This document shows positions 36,745 through 47,740 of a DNA stretch of 64,000 nt, in pieces. The position numbers and the translations under genes were made by a program. The notes under the pieces are model-generated. The model saw nothing but the letters and a program-made list of their open reading frames with translations. It searched no databases and had not been told where the DNA came from. The first letter of the stretch is position 1. Each line of letters opens with the position of its first letter. Source of the DNA: Telmatactis stephensoni (lineage: Eukaryota; Cnidaria; Anthozoa; Actiniaria; Isophelliidae). The stretch is taken from NCBI GenBank assembly GCA_029948255.1, contig JALIZF010001614.1, forward strand, positions 248,001-312,000. Direction: 5' to 3'.

Positions 36745-37480
36745 AGATTATCTAAATGAAATTGCTTTGAATTTTCATTGGATAGGCATTTCTATTACGT
36801 GATACATACATAATAGTCACGTGATTCCGATAAACAATATAACAGTGCATTTATGAAGCTAAGTCGAATTTTCCTTTTTTTCAGCGGAAAACAGTTTTCT
36901 CACCAATAACACTCTCTTCGTTTAAAGTTTTTTTAACTACACAATCATAACTTTTCCCAAATTAAGAACGCAGGATTAAATGAAATGAATTGATTTTAAC
37001 TCAAGATTATTAATACAAATCGTCCTTCGAATAAACCGGGCTTAAAATTAGTTTATCTACAGCAAATCTGAAATTGCAAATCTTGCATGACTTATATAAC
37101 TTCAGGATTTGTATTCATTTAGTATTAGTATAACACAGTTCAAAACCTTGAAAAACGTCAATGAAGCTACAACATATCTAGATTTATTTTTGTCTCTTTT
37201 CTTCGATAATTAAAGAGAAGCAATTTTTCCGACGAAATTGTCAATTTCTCAAGTTTTCTTGAACTGTAAAACAGTTTGCCATTTAAAGCATTTTAAACAA
37301 ATCTTTTTCTTTATCTTTAACTTTGTATTTATTTCACTCGTAATTTTAAAATTTATTCTGCTTATACCTCAATCCACAAGAGAGTAGTTAACAATTATAT
37401 TCCACAATAATCGAGTCGTATGTGAAGAGATCCAAGTCACCAACTAGAAAATATTCTTCTTTAATTTATGCAGTTACGAG
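36745..37480. repeat. Triplicated segment, copy T3 (divergent)
   Basis: It shares TTCATTGGATA, TACGTGATAC, the GCATTTATGAAG site and AATCGAGTCGTATGTGAAGAGA with T1/T2, but has lost much of the centre. This is the oldest of the three copies by appearance. Confidence 0.6.
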
Positions 37481-37739
37481 AAACCAAACTGACACTTAGA
37501 AACGTTTCTAATCATTCTTTCAATTTGCACTGACATTTTAATAGAACCGCCAACTCGTGAACCTATCTTTACCCTGCGGGATATCTTCTTAAACAGCATC
37601 GTTAGACGCTCTGTCTCTTACTTGACATAAGCTTAGCTGTCTGTTCACACGATTGTTACAAGCTTAGCCTTGGAAGATAGTCTTCCCTCCTTTTCTTGCA
37701 TATACACTTGGCTACGCCCTAGCCTAACTTCATTAACTT

Positions 37740-37910
37740 ACTAGTATTTTTGCTTTTATATTTTAATTTCTTGTATATATATATTTTTATATCTATTTTT
37801 CGTATACATATATATATTTACTATTTCATAGTATTTTTTATATATATGGCATTTTATTGCAAAGCGCATTGAGATTTTGCAATGGGCTGGATAAGAAATA
37901 AAGTTATTAT
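37740..37910 (+). mobile_element. LINE 3' tail
   Basis: The tail AAAGCGCATTGAGATTTTGC, GGGCTGGATAAGAAATAAAG and ATTATTA is characteristic of L2/CR1-type elements. No coding part is attached. A MITE abuts its end at 37911. Confidence 0.6.
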
Positions 37911-38055
37911 TAGAGTCGTTACACTTAACCCGTGAAACACTGAATGAACTTTAGTGTGTAATAGTTCAATAGAGACAAAAGAGAACAATGGAAATAAGGT
38001 TTACTAGTAACTAGTAGTCTACTAATTATTTCACGGGTTAAGTGTAATCACTCTA
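37911..38055. mobile_element. TAGAGTG-ended MITE, copy 6
   Basis: The arms share TACACTTAACCCGTGAAA and its inverse, with ends TAGAGT / CACTCTA. Interior AGAGAACAATGGAAATAAGG is shared with copies 4 and 5. Confidence 0.75.
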
Positions 38056-38584
38056 TTATAGCATCTTAACTTTATTGTCTTTATTTTCCGTTTTCGTCTT
38101 TCTTACATACAAAGCGGGATTGCACCTGTGCTTTGTTGTGGTTTCCTTTTTTTTCTTATGCTAATTTACATCACTTTGTTCTCGCTAGCAGTGGACTCAT
38201 AGAACTTTTTGACGATTTCTGCGTTATGGGATAGGATCCATTTTTTATGTATTTTTAAGGAGATAGTGTGTTTCTTGGCTGTTTGTTGTCACAGAGTTCA
38301 TTTCTTTTTATAATAGGTTGTGATAACCTCCGAGAAAACTGATCAAATACGGTTACTGTACAGTCACCGTAGATGTTCTTTATATCAGCTCTTAAGTGAA
38401 ATAAAAAATAAATAAAATAACTGTTTATTTAAGTGTCTTAGTCTTCTAGCGCTCGCGCACTAATTGGGGGACACTATACTCTCACACTCACTACCTCTAC
38501 GTTAAATATTTTGCAAATAATCACTCGACTCACCAGTTCGTTTTTGATGGAGGGAGGAAAACCGGAGGACCAAGTGTTTTTTCC

Positions 38585-38960
38585 TTGTTTCTATCTTGTT
38601 CTTTCTTCGATGCTTCCAACACTGCAAATGGTTTCCTCTACCAAGGTCCGTGTTTTGTTTCCTTTGTCTATTCTGTAGATTCTGTTGGCTCCATTCTCAG
38701 GGGTCTTTTCAAGGTGAAAGGGCAGGTTCCATATTATTTTGGCTTTTTCGTTCTCCACGATTGATGCTGGAGTACTTTGTTGATACCAAGGCTTGTACAA
38801 GGTCTGTGCAATTCTTGGGCGTGCACATAGAACATGTGTTGTTGATTCAGTATAGTTGCTGTATGACACATGCGACATTTGTTGTCGGTTACTTGCATTT
38901 GTAACGTGCTTTGATGGTGTGCCTTCGTTGGCAAGAGTTGTTGTCTTACGGTTTTATTCG
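38585..38960 (-). pseudogene. Retroelement C-terminal fragment
   Basis: Minus-strand frames give DNKCRMC, THVLCARPRIAQTLY and PASIVENEKAKIIWNLPFHL in different frames. This is the typical end of cnidarian RT-encoding proteins with a degenerate Cys/His knuckle. It has frameshifts throughout and is not functional. A SINE-like TGATGGAGGGAGGAAAACC lies at 38546. Confidence 0.6.
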
Positions 38961-39308
38961 CACTCTGTTCGTCGGGTATGTTCTTGCATGTTTTGGGGAT
39001 TTTTTAGCTCTTTTTGACATTTTTGGGTCATTGAGCTGTTTAGTTGTGCTTCTAACCATTGTTGGCTTCTGAGTTCTTCAAGGACTTCAAAGCATTTCTC
39101 GTTAACATTCGAGCATAGTAGTTCTTTTAGTTACCCTGCAATTTCCCTATGCTTCAAAGCCTACACCAGTTACTAGTTACTCTATAGAATATAGAACGCT
39201 GAAAAAACGAGCCCTGAGTCACGCAGTATTTTGACGAGCCCTTAGGGCGAGTCAAAATACAAGTGAACGAGGAAAATATCCAGCCAAACTACACTTCAAA
39301 CCGTCTAA

Positions 39309-39664
39309 TAAGTTATTTATTATCCAACTGTCTACACTGAAAAAGAAGAAACGCGAAAAAACGCCTTTTTAAAACGCATTTTAGGACGAGAAAGTTCTTT
39401 TGAAATAACATTGTGAAAACGTGACAGTCTGCCGTGACTTTGGCGTGTGGCGTGAGCTGTGCGGTCTCTGATTGGCTGAAAAGTGACAAGAAGTCAAACT
39501 AGTTTTCTGGCGCGCGCGAGGTTTTTTTCACTGCGTACGAAGTGGTGATGGCGCGTATTTCGACAACTTGTAAAACTGGTTTCCTACAATACAAATATCG
39601 CGAGATATTTGTACTCGTTTTAGGCGTTATTTGTACTCTGCTGAGTACAGTTGGATAATAAATG
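39309..39664. mobile_element. Foldback element
   Basis: The ends TTATTTATTATCCAACTGT and ACAGTTGGATAATAAATG are inverted. The 356-bp interior includes GGCGCGCGCGAGG and a short IR around CGCGAGATATTTGTA. No frame is present. Confidence 0.65.
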
Positions 39665-40524
39665 TAGAAATTAATGATTTAGAACGATCTTTTTCCCGGT
39701 TATTTCAAAACTTTGGCTAACTAGGCAAACTTCACTGAGGGTTTGGAGCTCAAAATGATTATATATATCTTGTGCATTGACTGGCTATACCTTTATGGAT
39801 CAATCGTTGCTTTTGCAGCCTAAAAAAAGTGTTTTGAGGCATGATATAATTCAATCCTTAAATAAAAAATAGCATTTTCAATATCTTGTGTAGCTTTAAG
39901 GTGGCCCACGGGTATTTATTGTGGGGGAGGTTCGATTTTTTAGGTCAAATTTTGAGGGTAAATAGCAACCGATTTCTGAAATTTTTGGTGAAATAAGACA
40001 TCTTTCCTTTTTAAAACGGTATAGCTTTTAAGGCAAATAAAGTAAAAAATTTAGGAGATATAGTCGATATATATTCTAAAACCAGGCTTTTTATGAAAAT
40101 TGGCATAACTTCGTAAATAGAGTAGAAATTTTGTTCTTATTTCTGACAATGTCTTCTAGCAATTCAGGGGTTACTGTGAACGAGCTAGAACAAAATATTC
40201 TGGATCAAAATTGTTGTACAGTTGATTGCTAAATTTTGCCTTGAAAACATTAGTCCCTTGTATTTACCTTAACTCTTTTCACGATACAGAAATATCTCTA
40301 GAAATACTATTGCCGTTAGAAAGCTTTAGGATATCTACACCTTCGATAAGTAAATCGAAAAGATCGAATACTTTTATGAAAAGTTATAGATCTCGGTCCA
40401 TGCACAGTATAGTATACTGTTAGCATTCAGTGTAAATAATTGCGTATAATTAGAGGTTAACGCACGCAGCGAGTGAATTACCAACGCCGAGTGCAGTATG
40501 AGAAAATTTCGAGTTCATTTGTTG
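39665..40524. other. Unassigned interval with one TTAA-type transposon end
   Basis: TTAAGGTGGCCCACGGG at about 39896 looks like the end of a TTAA-class element whose partner end was not found. A related inverse (ACGGGCCACCTTA) occurs at about 28349. Nothing coding is seen. Confidence 0.35.
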
Positions 40525-40737
40525 AATTCATATTAGAGACGGGAAACTCGTCTCAGACGGAATTTCGTTGCACAAAAATCTTTATAAACAGAAAACCCGT
40601 CGCGATTTCCACGTCTTATGGGAATTTAGGACGGTTTTTATCATTAGACGAATTATCCGTCCAACTTTCTCGTCGTTTTGGCCGGGAAAGTAGGACGAGT
40701 TTTCTGTCAGACGAGTTTCCCGTCTCTAATATGAATT
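40525..40737. mobile_element. MITE with GAGACGGGAAACTCGTCT ends
   Basis: AATTCATATTAGAGACGGG at the left pairs with the inverse ending at 40737, about 30 bp per arm. An open frame at 40473-40913 runs through it by chance. Confidence 0.8.
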
Positions 40738-41300
40738 TAGCTAATAGTAAACGAGTGAAGATAAATCCCGACGATTCACGAGCAAAGAGTGCGTTAACCT
40801 TTTTATTATTCAATTTGAATACACTGCAGAAGCAGGCTAAAACTGTCAGCCGACATCTAAGATCACTAGAAATAACTCGAGTCACTCAAAATATTAATTC
40901 AAAATTTGTTTAATAGCATTTGATAATTTTAACAATATAAAATAAACTTTTCAGAAGAAAGCTACTGGAATATTACCGTGATACAAGAACTTTAGATTGT
41001 TAAAAGATAATAAACAGTTCTCAGAATCCATGTTTACAACTTGCTCGGTAAAATTGAAATCGTCCATATAAACAAAGAACTCAGACTTTTTTGGATCGTT
41101 AAAAGTGATTCAGCACTGAGTCCTAGAACTCTGTAAGTGAAAGGTAGTAAAGGTCTAGAAAATTATCGCTGGAGTTTTGGATATAGGTTTAACTGAACTG
41201 GCGACTTACTGTTGAAACGCTGCTAAACCTTGGTGCAAGAAGCCGGGAAGAAGTAGTTTTCGTTTGTCGACGAGCTGAAGGCTGAAGTACTCGTTTGGCG

Positions 41301-41416
41301 TCAGTTTTCTTCGATTCCTGATAAAATTTCTTTACCCCATCTCATGCCATCTGAGAGAAGTTGCGGGGAAAGGATTTCCAGACTTTCTGTTGGATATTTT
41401 CTTTTAGATAGCCAGT
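41301..41416 (-). pseudogene. Crypton/DUF3504-like gene, second exon remnant
   Basis: The acceptor (gttttttag) at 41418-41417 leads to DWLSKRKYPTESLEILSPQ, joining the donor of the exon at 41533 in phase. The frame ends in TGA at 41303-41301 after 37 codons. In cnidarian relatives the protein continues into a tyrosine-recombinase-like domain, which is not seen here. Confidence 0.5.
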
Positions 41417-41532
41417 CTAAAAAACAAAAATTTTAATAATGAATTTGCAAAGCCGGCGAATAGTTGTTTTGACAAAAACAACACGCCAAAAACTGAATAG
41501 TTTGAATGAAAGTTAGAACTTCGTAAGCTTAC

Positions 41533-41655
41533 CTTTAAAAACAGAGACACCCCAAGCGGTTACCCTCTTTGTGTTTTGTGGTGTGGCATTTTCTATCAGA
41601 TTTCAATGTCCGACGACGAAAAATTGTCAAACTTGGATTCTCTGGATTCAGCCAT
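41533..41655 (-). pseudogene. Crypton/DUF3504-like gene, first exon with frameshift
   Basis: The ATG at 41655 begins MAESRESKFDNFSSSDIEI. After a one-base loss near 41597 the frame resumes as IENATPQNTKRVTAWGVSVFK and meets a donor (AAAG|GTAAGC) at 41533/41532. The N-terminal pattern and the WGVSVFK-DWLSKRKYPTE join are typical of KIAA1958-like/Crypton-derived tyrosine recombinase proteins in cnidarians (family from memory). It is inactive as it stands. Confidence 0.55.
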
Positions 41656-42851
41656 GCTGTAATGCCGTAGAGTGTATATATTTATTGCATAGTTACGTGT
41701 TGTCACGTCATAACAACACGTCACGTGGTACAAACTGACCAATCAGAAAATCAGAATTTGCACAGTGTATGAAACTTGAATAATAATTACCATTAGCAAC
41801 CAATAACCAAAGCCGGGGTATTGCAAAGGGAAGCAGCCTGGTTACATTCTGAAACCACACGTGCACAGAGCAAGGATTACTATGAAATGATGAGTGAATG
41901 TGAGACATATTGCATTTTGAAGTATAAAGCTTTACAAATGCAACCATTATTCCATATGAAAAAAAAACAAAAAACAAAAAACAAAACAAAACAAACTGAA
42001 TTATACATTTGTTTTCAACACAATTTCATACGCCTAAAATCATACTAAACCATGCTGAAAACGATCCAGGAAAATTTCCCCTTTTCGTGTTTTGTGTAAT
42101 CAGATAAAGAGCTAGCGTTTTTGCTTTTAAAAAAAGTGAGCGTTCACCCTCCGTAGGCCTATTCTGGGCCGGGGCTAAAGTCGCCTAACTTCGGACGACT
42201 TTAGGCGATTTAAGCGAAAATTGTCCAAAAAGGCAACTTTGTGCGATTTAAGGCGACTTTAGATTAAGCGACTTAAGGCAACTTTGGGGGCCGGAGTAGA
42301 CCTTCTCCGCGTTCAACTAAGGGAAGAGGTCAAAACAACGGTCCAAAGTAGGGACCCGATTTGTTTAGATCTGGTGGTGGGTCCCAGGACATACCACCTC
42401 TCCCCTAGTGGGTACCCTGAAAATCTCAATAGTGACTGCATGTAGTTACAGTTTCTATTTAGAAATACGTTGTTTAGCACTGCCTTGGAACATACAGTTC
42501 ATTAATAACTGCAATTTATAATTTACTTTTCGAGATCAGTTGTTGACAAAGTTCAGCATTCACTCCTAAGGCTGGTGGGTGCCGGTTAATACCACCCCAC
42601 TCGTTTAATTTCAAGGGTACCTTCAGATGACCATTGTTTTGACCTCATCCCTAAAACATTTGCTATAACGACTTTTAGTTAACCTATATATCAAACTTTG
42701 CAACTGAAGATCTACAGATTTCTGCTTATAAATGACTGACTGACATTACGCACAATGCCATAAATTAAACGAGAAGCAAATATGCTAGATGCTGGTGAAA
42801 TGATGAATGATGAATTAATGATATTCTATTTATTTATCTCTAGTGAACAAG
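41656..42851. other. Region upstream of the LRR gene
   Basis: It contains a 142-bp repeat at about 42155-42300 with inverted GGGCCGGGGC / GGGGGCCGGAG ends and several GCGACTTTAGGCGATTTAAG-like units. No TATA or initiator is identifiable with confidence. An acceptor-like TCTCTAG at 42837-42843 may start the coding exon after a 5' UTR intron. Confidence 0.4.
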
Positions 42852-42912
42852 ATGACGATGCGAGGTGCTTTTCTTCATCTTTTGATTCTCATGGTTATCG
42901 CCATGACAGCAG
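42852..42912 (+). CDS. LRR receptor-like gene, exon 1 (signal peptide)
   Basis: The ATG at 42852 gives MTMRGAFLHLLILMVIAMTA, a clear secretory signal peptide, ending in phase 1 at the donor G|GTTAGA (42913). The frame joins exon 2 to give GGCPSPCKC. It predicts an extracellular or membrane-anchored protein. The intron begins with a 28-bp tandem duplication (AAGTGTTTCTTTG...) at 42920-42976. Confidence 0.75.
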
Positions 42913-43209
42913 GTTAGACAAGTGTTTCTTTGTTTTGATAAACTGACAAGTGTTTCTTTGTTTTGATAAACTGACAGACAGACAGTTAACAAACTGCCTT
43001 TGTGGTATACTGTTAAGAATGACTAGGGTTCAAAGGGTCACTTGATCATCGGATGTCCACGTGCACCTTATTAATAAACCAATCACGAGATAGCATGACT
43101 GTCAAGCTGTTTAGTATATTTCCGATTAGCTCACGTTTCATTCTGATGCAAGTTACGCTCCCACCCGTCCCATGCATTCTTGGCAGTATAATTATTACAT
43201 TGCATTCAA

Positions 43210-43381
43210 TAGTCCACTTTCGATATATGGTTGAGTTAGCGCACACAAAGGAATCAGTACGAGGCTCCGGGGAATAATGCTTAGTAGTGCGTAACAAAAC
43301 AATTGTCGATTCATTATTCCCCAGAGCCTCGAACTGATTCTTTTGTGTGTGACATCTCAACCATATATCGAAAGTGGGCTA
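43210..43381. mobile_element. Foldback with ~70-bp arms
   Basis: The arms 43210-43279 and 43312-43381 share CACTTTCGATATATGGTTGA and GAGGCTCCGGGGAATAATG, around a 32-bp spacer. Confidence 0.8.
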
Positions 43382-43415
43382 TTATTACCTCTCTTTGCCT
43401 AGCCAGTGGCCTATA

Positions 43416-43543
43416 GGGGATTATCACCCCCTCGGCGGTCTCGGGGATTATCACCCCTGGAGTGCGAGGATTATCACCTCCTGCCAAGCCAGTGGTCAAG
43501 TAGGGCATGACTGATCACCCCTTGAGAGAGGATCATCACCTCT
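43416..43543. repeat. Series of small hairpins around ATTATCA/ATCATCA
   Basis: GGGG-ATTATCA-CCCC (43416, 43443), GAGG-ATTATCA-CCTC (43466) and GAGAGG-ATCATCA-CCTCTC (43525) repeat. The stems change in matching pairs between copies. Confidence 0.7.
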
Positions 43544-43565
43544 CTTTGCCCGACCAGTATGCTTG

Positions 43566-44299
43566 GATCGTGTCTAAAAGTACACACGAGTGACCACGAG
43601 TGTCCACGAATGACCACGAGTGAAAAAGCGAAAAAAAAAAAGATTATTAACTAAAATAAAAATAATTGATTAGATAAGAAAAATATTACAGTGAATTTTA
43701 TGGGAAATATTAAAGGAAAAAGAACTGTAGGGCTGACCGACAATCCACATTTTTAGTTATCTACTATATTTCATTTTCTTTTTTACTACTCTTTTCTTTC
43801 TTTCTTTCTTTCTTTTTTCTCTATATTTTTTTTCTTTACATTTTTTCTTCATTTTTTATACCCATTTGCCCTATCCCATTGCATATCCTTCATTCACAAT
43901 TTTACTTTTTATATTTAATTTCGCATTTATTTCTTTGCTTCTTAATTTCATCTTGCATTTCTTTGTTTTCATTATTTCATTTGTTCTACATGTTTATTTT
44001 ACATTTAGTTGTTTTTCAATTTCGTTTTACATTTATTTGTTCTAATTATTTCATTTGTTCTACATTTATATATCTTTTCTTTTCTTTTTTATTTCTTTAT
44101 TTTTTTGTTTATTTTTCTTTTTTTTATTATTTTTCATCTATCTAAAAGTCCTATTGAATTGCATATCCTTTATTTACAGAAAATTCACTGTAATATTTTT
44201 CTTATCTAATAAATTATTTTTATTTTAGTTAATGATTTTTTTTTTGGTTTTTCACTCGTGGTCACTCGTGGTCACTCGTGTGTACTTTTAGACACGATC
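43566..44299. mobile_element. Mutator-like (MULE) non-autonomous element
   Basis: The terminal inverted repeats are about 135 bp (GATCGTGTCTAAAAGTACAC inward, with subterminal CACGAGTGAC repeats), bordered by a perfect 9-bp direct repeat GTATGCTTG (43557-43565, 44300-44308). Long TIRs with a 9-bp duplication are the MuDR signature. The T-rich interior has no transposase. Confidence 0.8.
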
Positions 44300-44582
44300 G
44301 TATGCTTGTGTCCATGCATGTGCAAATGGAGCCCTTATCCCCATGCCCCTTTACCCCACAAGCGTGTCACAGTTATTTTTATGTGAGGGCTAAAGGGTGA
44401 AAAGCATTAATTCACATTTTATTTTCAAAATGTGCTATCCATAGAATATGATTTGTTATCCGTTTGAAAACCAAGATTAGCTTTTACGCCCATGGCCATT
44501 AATTGTTACTTAAGAGATAAAGAAAGAAGAATCAGGAAAGATCTCAGAAGGACTAACATTTGTCCCATTTTTTTGCTTCCAG

Positions 44583-44697
44583 GTGGCTGTCCTTCACCGT
44601 GTAAATGCTACTATCGTGACGGAGACTACTACACTGACTGTAGTTCGAGAAATCTGACAAAAGTCCCTCGAGGCATAGAAAACATTACAACTAACTT
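44583..44697 (+). CDS. LRR gene, exon 2 (N-terminal cap, LRRNT)
   Basis: The acceptor (ttttgcttccag) at 44582 and donor AACTT|GTAAGT at 44697/44698 bound 115 nt. It encodes CPSPCKCYYRDGDYYTDC followed by SSRNLTKVPRGIENITTNL, the Cys-x3-Cys-x-Cys...Cys cap that precedes LRRs in extracellular proteins. It ends in phase 2, matching all four downstream LRR exons. The architecture resembles Slit/LRR-Ig/TLR-like extracellular LRR proteins; the C-terminal part is outside the window. Confidence 0.85.
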
Positions 44698-44800
44698 GTA
44701 AGTCTGTCTCCTTCAGTTGCTGAAACATTGAAATATGTAATTGTAATTTGAATTAAATTTGAATCTTAGAAGTATGAAATAGTCAGTGACGTAGCAAGGC

Positions 44801-44906
44801 GGGGAGGGAGGGAGGGAGGGAGGGAGGGAGGGAGGGAGGGAGGGAGGGAGGGAGGGAGGGAGGGAGGGAGGGAGGGAGGGAGGGAGGGAGGGAGGGGGGG
44901 GGGGGG
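44801..44906. repeat. (GGGA)n array
   Basis: This is about 93 bp of pure GGGA/GGAG followed by a G run. The Pro/Ser-rich antisense frame is an artefact of the array. Confidence 0.95.
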
Positions 44907-45162
44907 CAACTGGATGAATTCGCTTCCAAAGGGTTGTGTTCACAATTTGAAGTTTTTAGGTTGCCTGGTTGGAACTCCGTGTTACTGATAAAGGTAGACC
45001 TTCAAATAAATCAGGCTCTTTTTCGTAGGAAATGTAGTCGATCTTGTGTTTGAATGAGATGCTTTTGGTGATTTAGTTCGTACGGGGCTGACCTATCTAA
45101 ATCATCATTTGTATGTACTTCACTATGGCGTTCAAATCCCGCCAAAAATCAATCTGACACTC

Positions 45163-45330
45163 CAACATTCAACTTCATTCTTCAACATTGAAGTTTAGCT
45201 GGCAACTTTCAATACCTCATCCCTCAACATTCAACTTCACTTATCAACATTGAAGTTTAGATCGCAACTTTCAATACCTCATCCCTCAACATTCAACTTC
45301 AGTTTATCAACATTTAAGTTAAGATCATTG
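45163..45330. repeat. 62-bp tandem repeat, about 2.7 copies
   Basis: CAACATTCAACTTCA starts at 45163, 45225 and 45287, an exact 62-bp period. Each unit also contains TCAACATTGAAGTT, a small inverted pair. Confidence 0.85.
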
Positions 45331-46829
45331 TCATTATGATGAGCTAGATTAATCGGGTCTCATCAAAACTAAGTGTCTTTTTTTTGTAACCAGAGTGTTT
45401 TTCTCATTGGAAGATATTTTTACTCAGTACTGATTTTGGTGAGTTTCTACGACAACCTCGTTCCCCGGACCCTTCTCCCGCCTGACCCCAAGCGGAAGGA
45501 AAGGGTCCTGGGAATGAGATAGTTTCTACGACGGACAACGCCATTACACAGTGTTACAAATTTTCGTCATAAAAATCTCTTGACATTCCTTTTTGCACGC
45601 GTCATTTTTTGCTACTAAATAAAGAAACCGTTAAGTAAAAGGGGTGCCGACGTGTGCAAAAAGGAATAAGACTAAAAGGTTGGCGTTTGTAGGCGTAATC
45701 ATTCTTTTCTGATGTACAACAAATTAATATATGGGGTAAGATCGGCAATTTCATTTTTGATGGAAGTGAAAATGACATGCTTAAAACGTACACTGTGAAG
45801 CGAAGGCACCCCAGCCTCATCCCCCAGCCCCTCCCCTTGCTACGGTCCTCCTACTGAGCCTGATGGTGACAAAAATTGTGCGTCTCGACAAAATTCAATG
45901 TCTCAAAGTCCGGGCATTTTAGAATCAGCGTCTCGAATTTTGATTTGTCGCGGCTCGAATCTTAAATCATTTGTATTGTGTATTTACCTCTTGGAAGATC
46001 GGAATTTTCCTGATAAAAGTAATAGTAATTACAGTCGAGGTAGGTTTTTTCTGTAGGTAACCGTGATTTTTGAGTTACAGATAGACTTCGAGCTACGTCC
46101 TTTTTTAGTTGAGTTACACGCTCGGGCACCCATTTTTCTGAGACAGCGCCCACTTTGACATCAATCTGTATTTCGATCCTATTAGTCGAGAAATACGTTT
46201 TCGAGTTCACTTTTGAAAATAGACCCGATAAAACGAAATAACGGTGAAAAAGAAAACAAAATCTCGAGAAAATAACACATTAAAAACTACAAAGTAATAG
46301 CTTATGACACTGGTTAACAGATAGTGTAATAATACAAAATCCGATAAAATCGCGCTCCACAATTAATGTCATAGAAATAAGCCTTTACCTTTATGACGTT
46401 CCATACCTTTATCCATACCAGAATCCTCTTCAATAATCTTTCATATTCAAATTTAAAAATCCCTGAAGAATACAAACACTATATTCTTAAAGCAGCAAAT
46501 GCTAACATCTGTGCATTTCTCCAACTTCTCTTGTCTTGGCCGGACTAATGGATAAGTTTGAAAGGATTATTTCTAGCTGTTCATACTTCTGCACTCGAAT
46601 GTGATGTTCCGAAAAACTTTGGAGAGAGTATATATACGACTCTATTTATGAGAGAGGTAGCCCTAAGCCAGGTTAAAACCGTAATTGAGGCCACTTCCGT
46701 CCAGCGGCTCGCGCATACTCGTCATGTTATCACTTGCTGTTTAAAGGCTTATTGTCGTGGTGAACTTCACAAATTCAAGGTGGTTTTGAGTTGCCTGTTC
46801 TCTTATTGACACACTCTTGACGTCATAAA

Positions 46830-47460
46830 ATGTTCAAAACTCAAATGGAATAACGAGCGCAGCGAGTGGTGTGGTCATAGCTTCAAAATAGAAGGAGATT
46901 GCAATTCACATATTGCCTAGTAGTTTTACATCCAAACTTTCCAAGTATATTTCTGAAAATCTCATAAGCATTATAAGATTTTCACGGACAGTCATCTATA
47001 TGAACCTCGACGTTTTTGAGCAAAAAAATCATACGTTTAAATATTTTTGGTTACCAGCGTCGTCTCAAAAACTTTTCGAAAGACAAAGAACTCAACAAAT
47101 CATTTTCAAGACTGGTTGACGTTGTTGATGGATCTGTAGCTTCAAAAACATTCCCCTTAAAACTGAGTCATTGAAATTATGTATGTCTTCGGTAGAACTG
47201 CTTAACAATCTCTCCAAAGTCGGAAAACAAGAATCGTCTCAAAATTGAGGGACTTTTATGATTTGTAAGACAGACAACAAGCAAAGAAAAACATTTCAAG
47301 GTTAAATGCGGGATAAAAGAAAATGTGAAGTCAAAAAGTCTCTTGTGCATATTAGATGAGGTATTTTTATTTAGAATTGATGACTGTTGAAAAATATACA
47401 TTTTTGTGGTAAAAACTGTGGCCAATAATTAAGTTGAGTACAAATCAACTTGGAAAAATT
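46830..47460. repeat. Diverged copy of the 19.7-26 kb foldback unit
   Basis: GTCGTCTCAAAAAC...TTCGAAAGAC, ATTTTCAAGACTGGTTGACG and AGTCTCTTGTGCATATT align with 21950-22400 (GTCGTTTCAAAAACTGCTCG, AGTCTCTTGTACC). Its duplicate lies at about 58960-59590. Confidence 0.55.
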
Positions 47461-47740
47461 GATTCTAACACGTGTAGTCGGATAGAAGGCAAATTTTAAA
47501 ATGAACCTTTTTCTTTTAAAAAAGGCATATCGAGTTTGTTTAGTGGCTGACTAATGTTTTATGAAGCAATTTCTTTTATTAATAGCGACATTTTGCTACA
47601 GAGAGAAACAGTTTTTGCATTATTGTTTATAGGTTCGCGCCAGTGCGTTTGTGGGGTTACAACCTCAAATTGACAACATATATATACACACAAAATCTAG
47701 CCAAAACATCAAGCAATGGCTGAATGGTTTTCCGAGATGA

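Larger units (their letters stand above)
42913..44582. other. LRR gene intron 1 filled with repeats
   Basis: It contains a foldback (43210-43381), the mini-hairpin series (43416-43543) and a MULE-like element (43566-44299). No other exon was found. Confidence 0.6.

Noticed and set aside
40473..40913. 146-codon open frame
   Set aside because: Much of it is a MITE with inverted ends, and the frame is open on both strands through it.
43879..44209. Phe-rich open frames
   Set aside because: They are translations of the T-rich interior of the MULE-like element.
44713..44943. Pro/Ser-repeat open frame on the minus strand
   Set aside because: It is the antisense of the (GGGA)n array.
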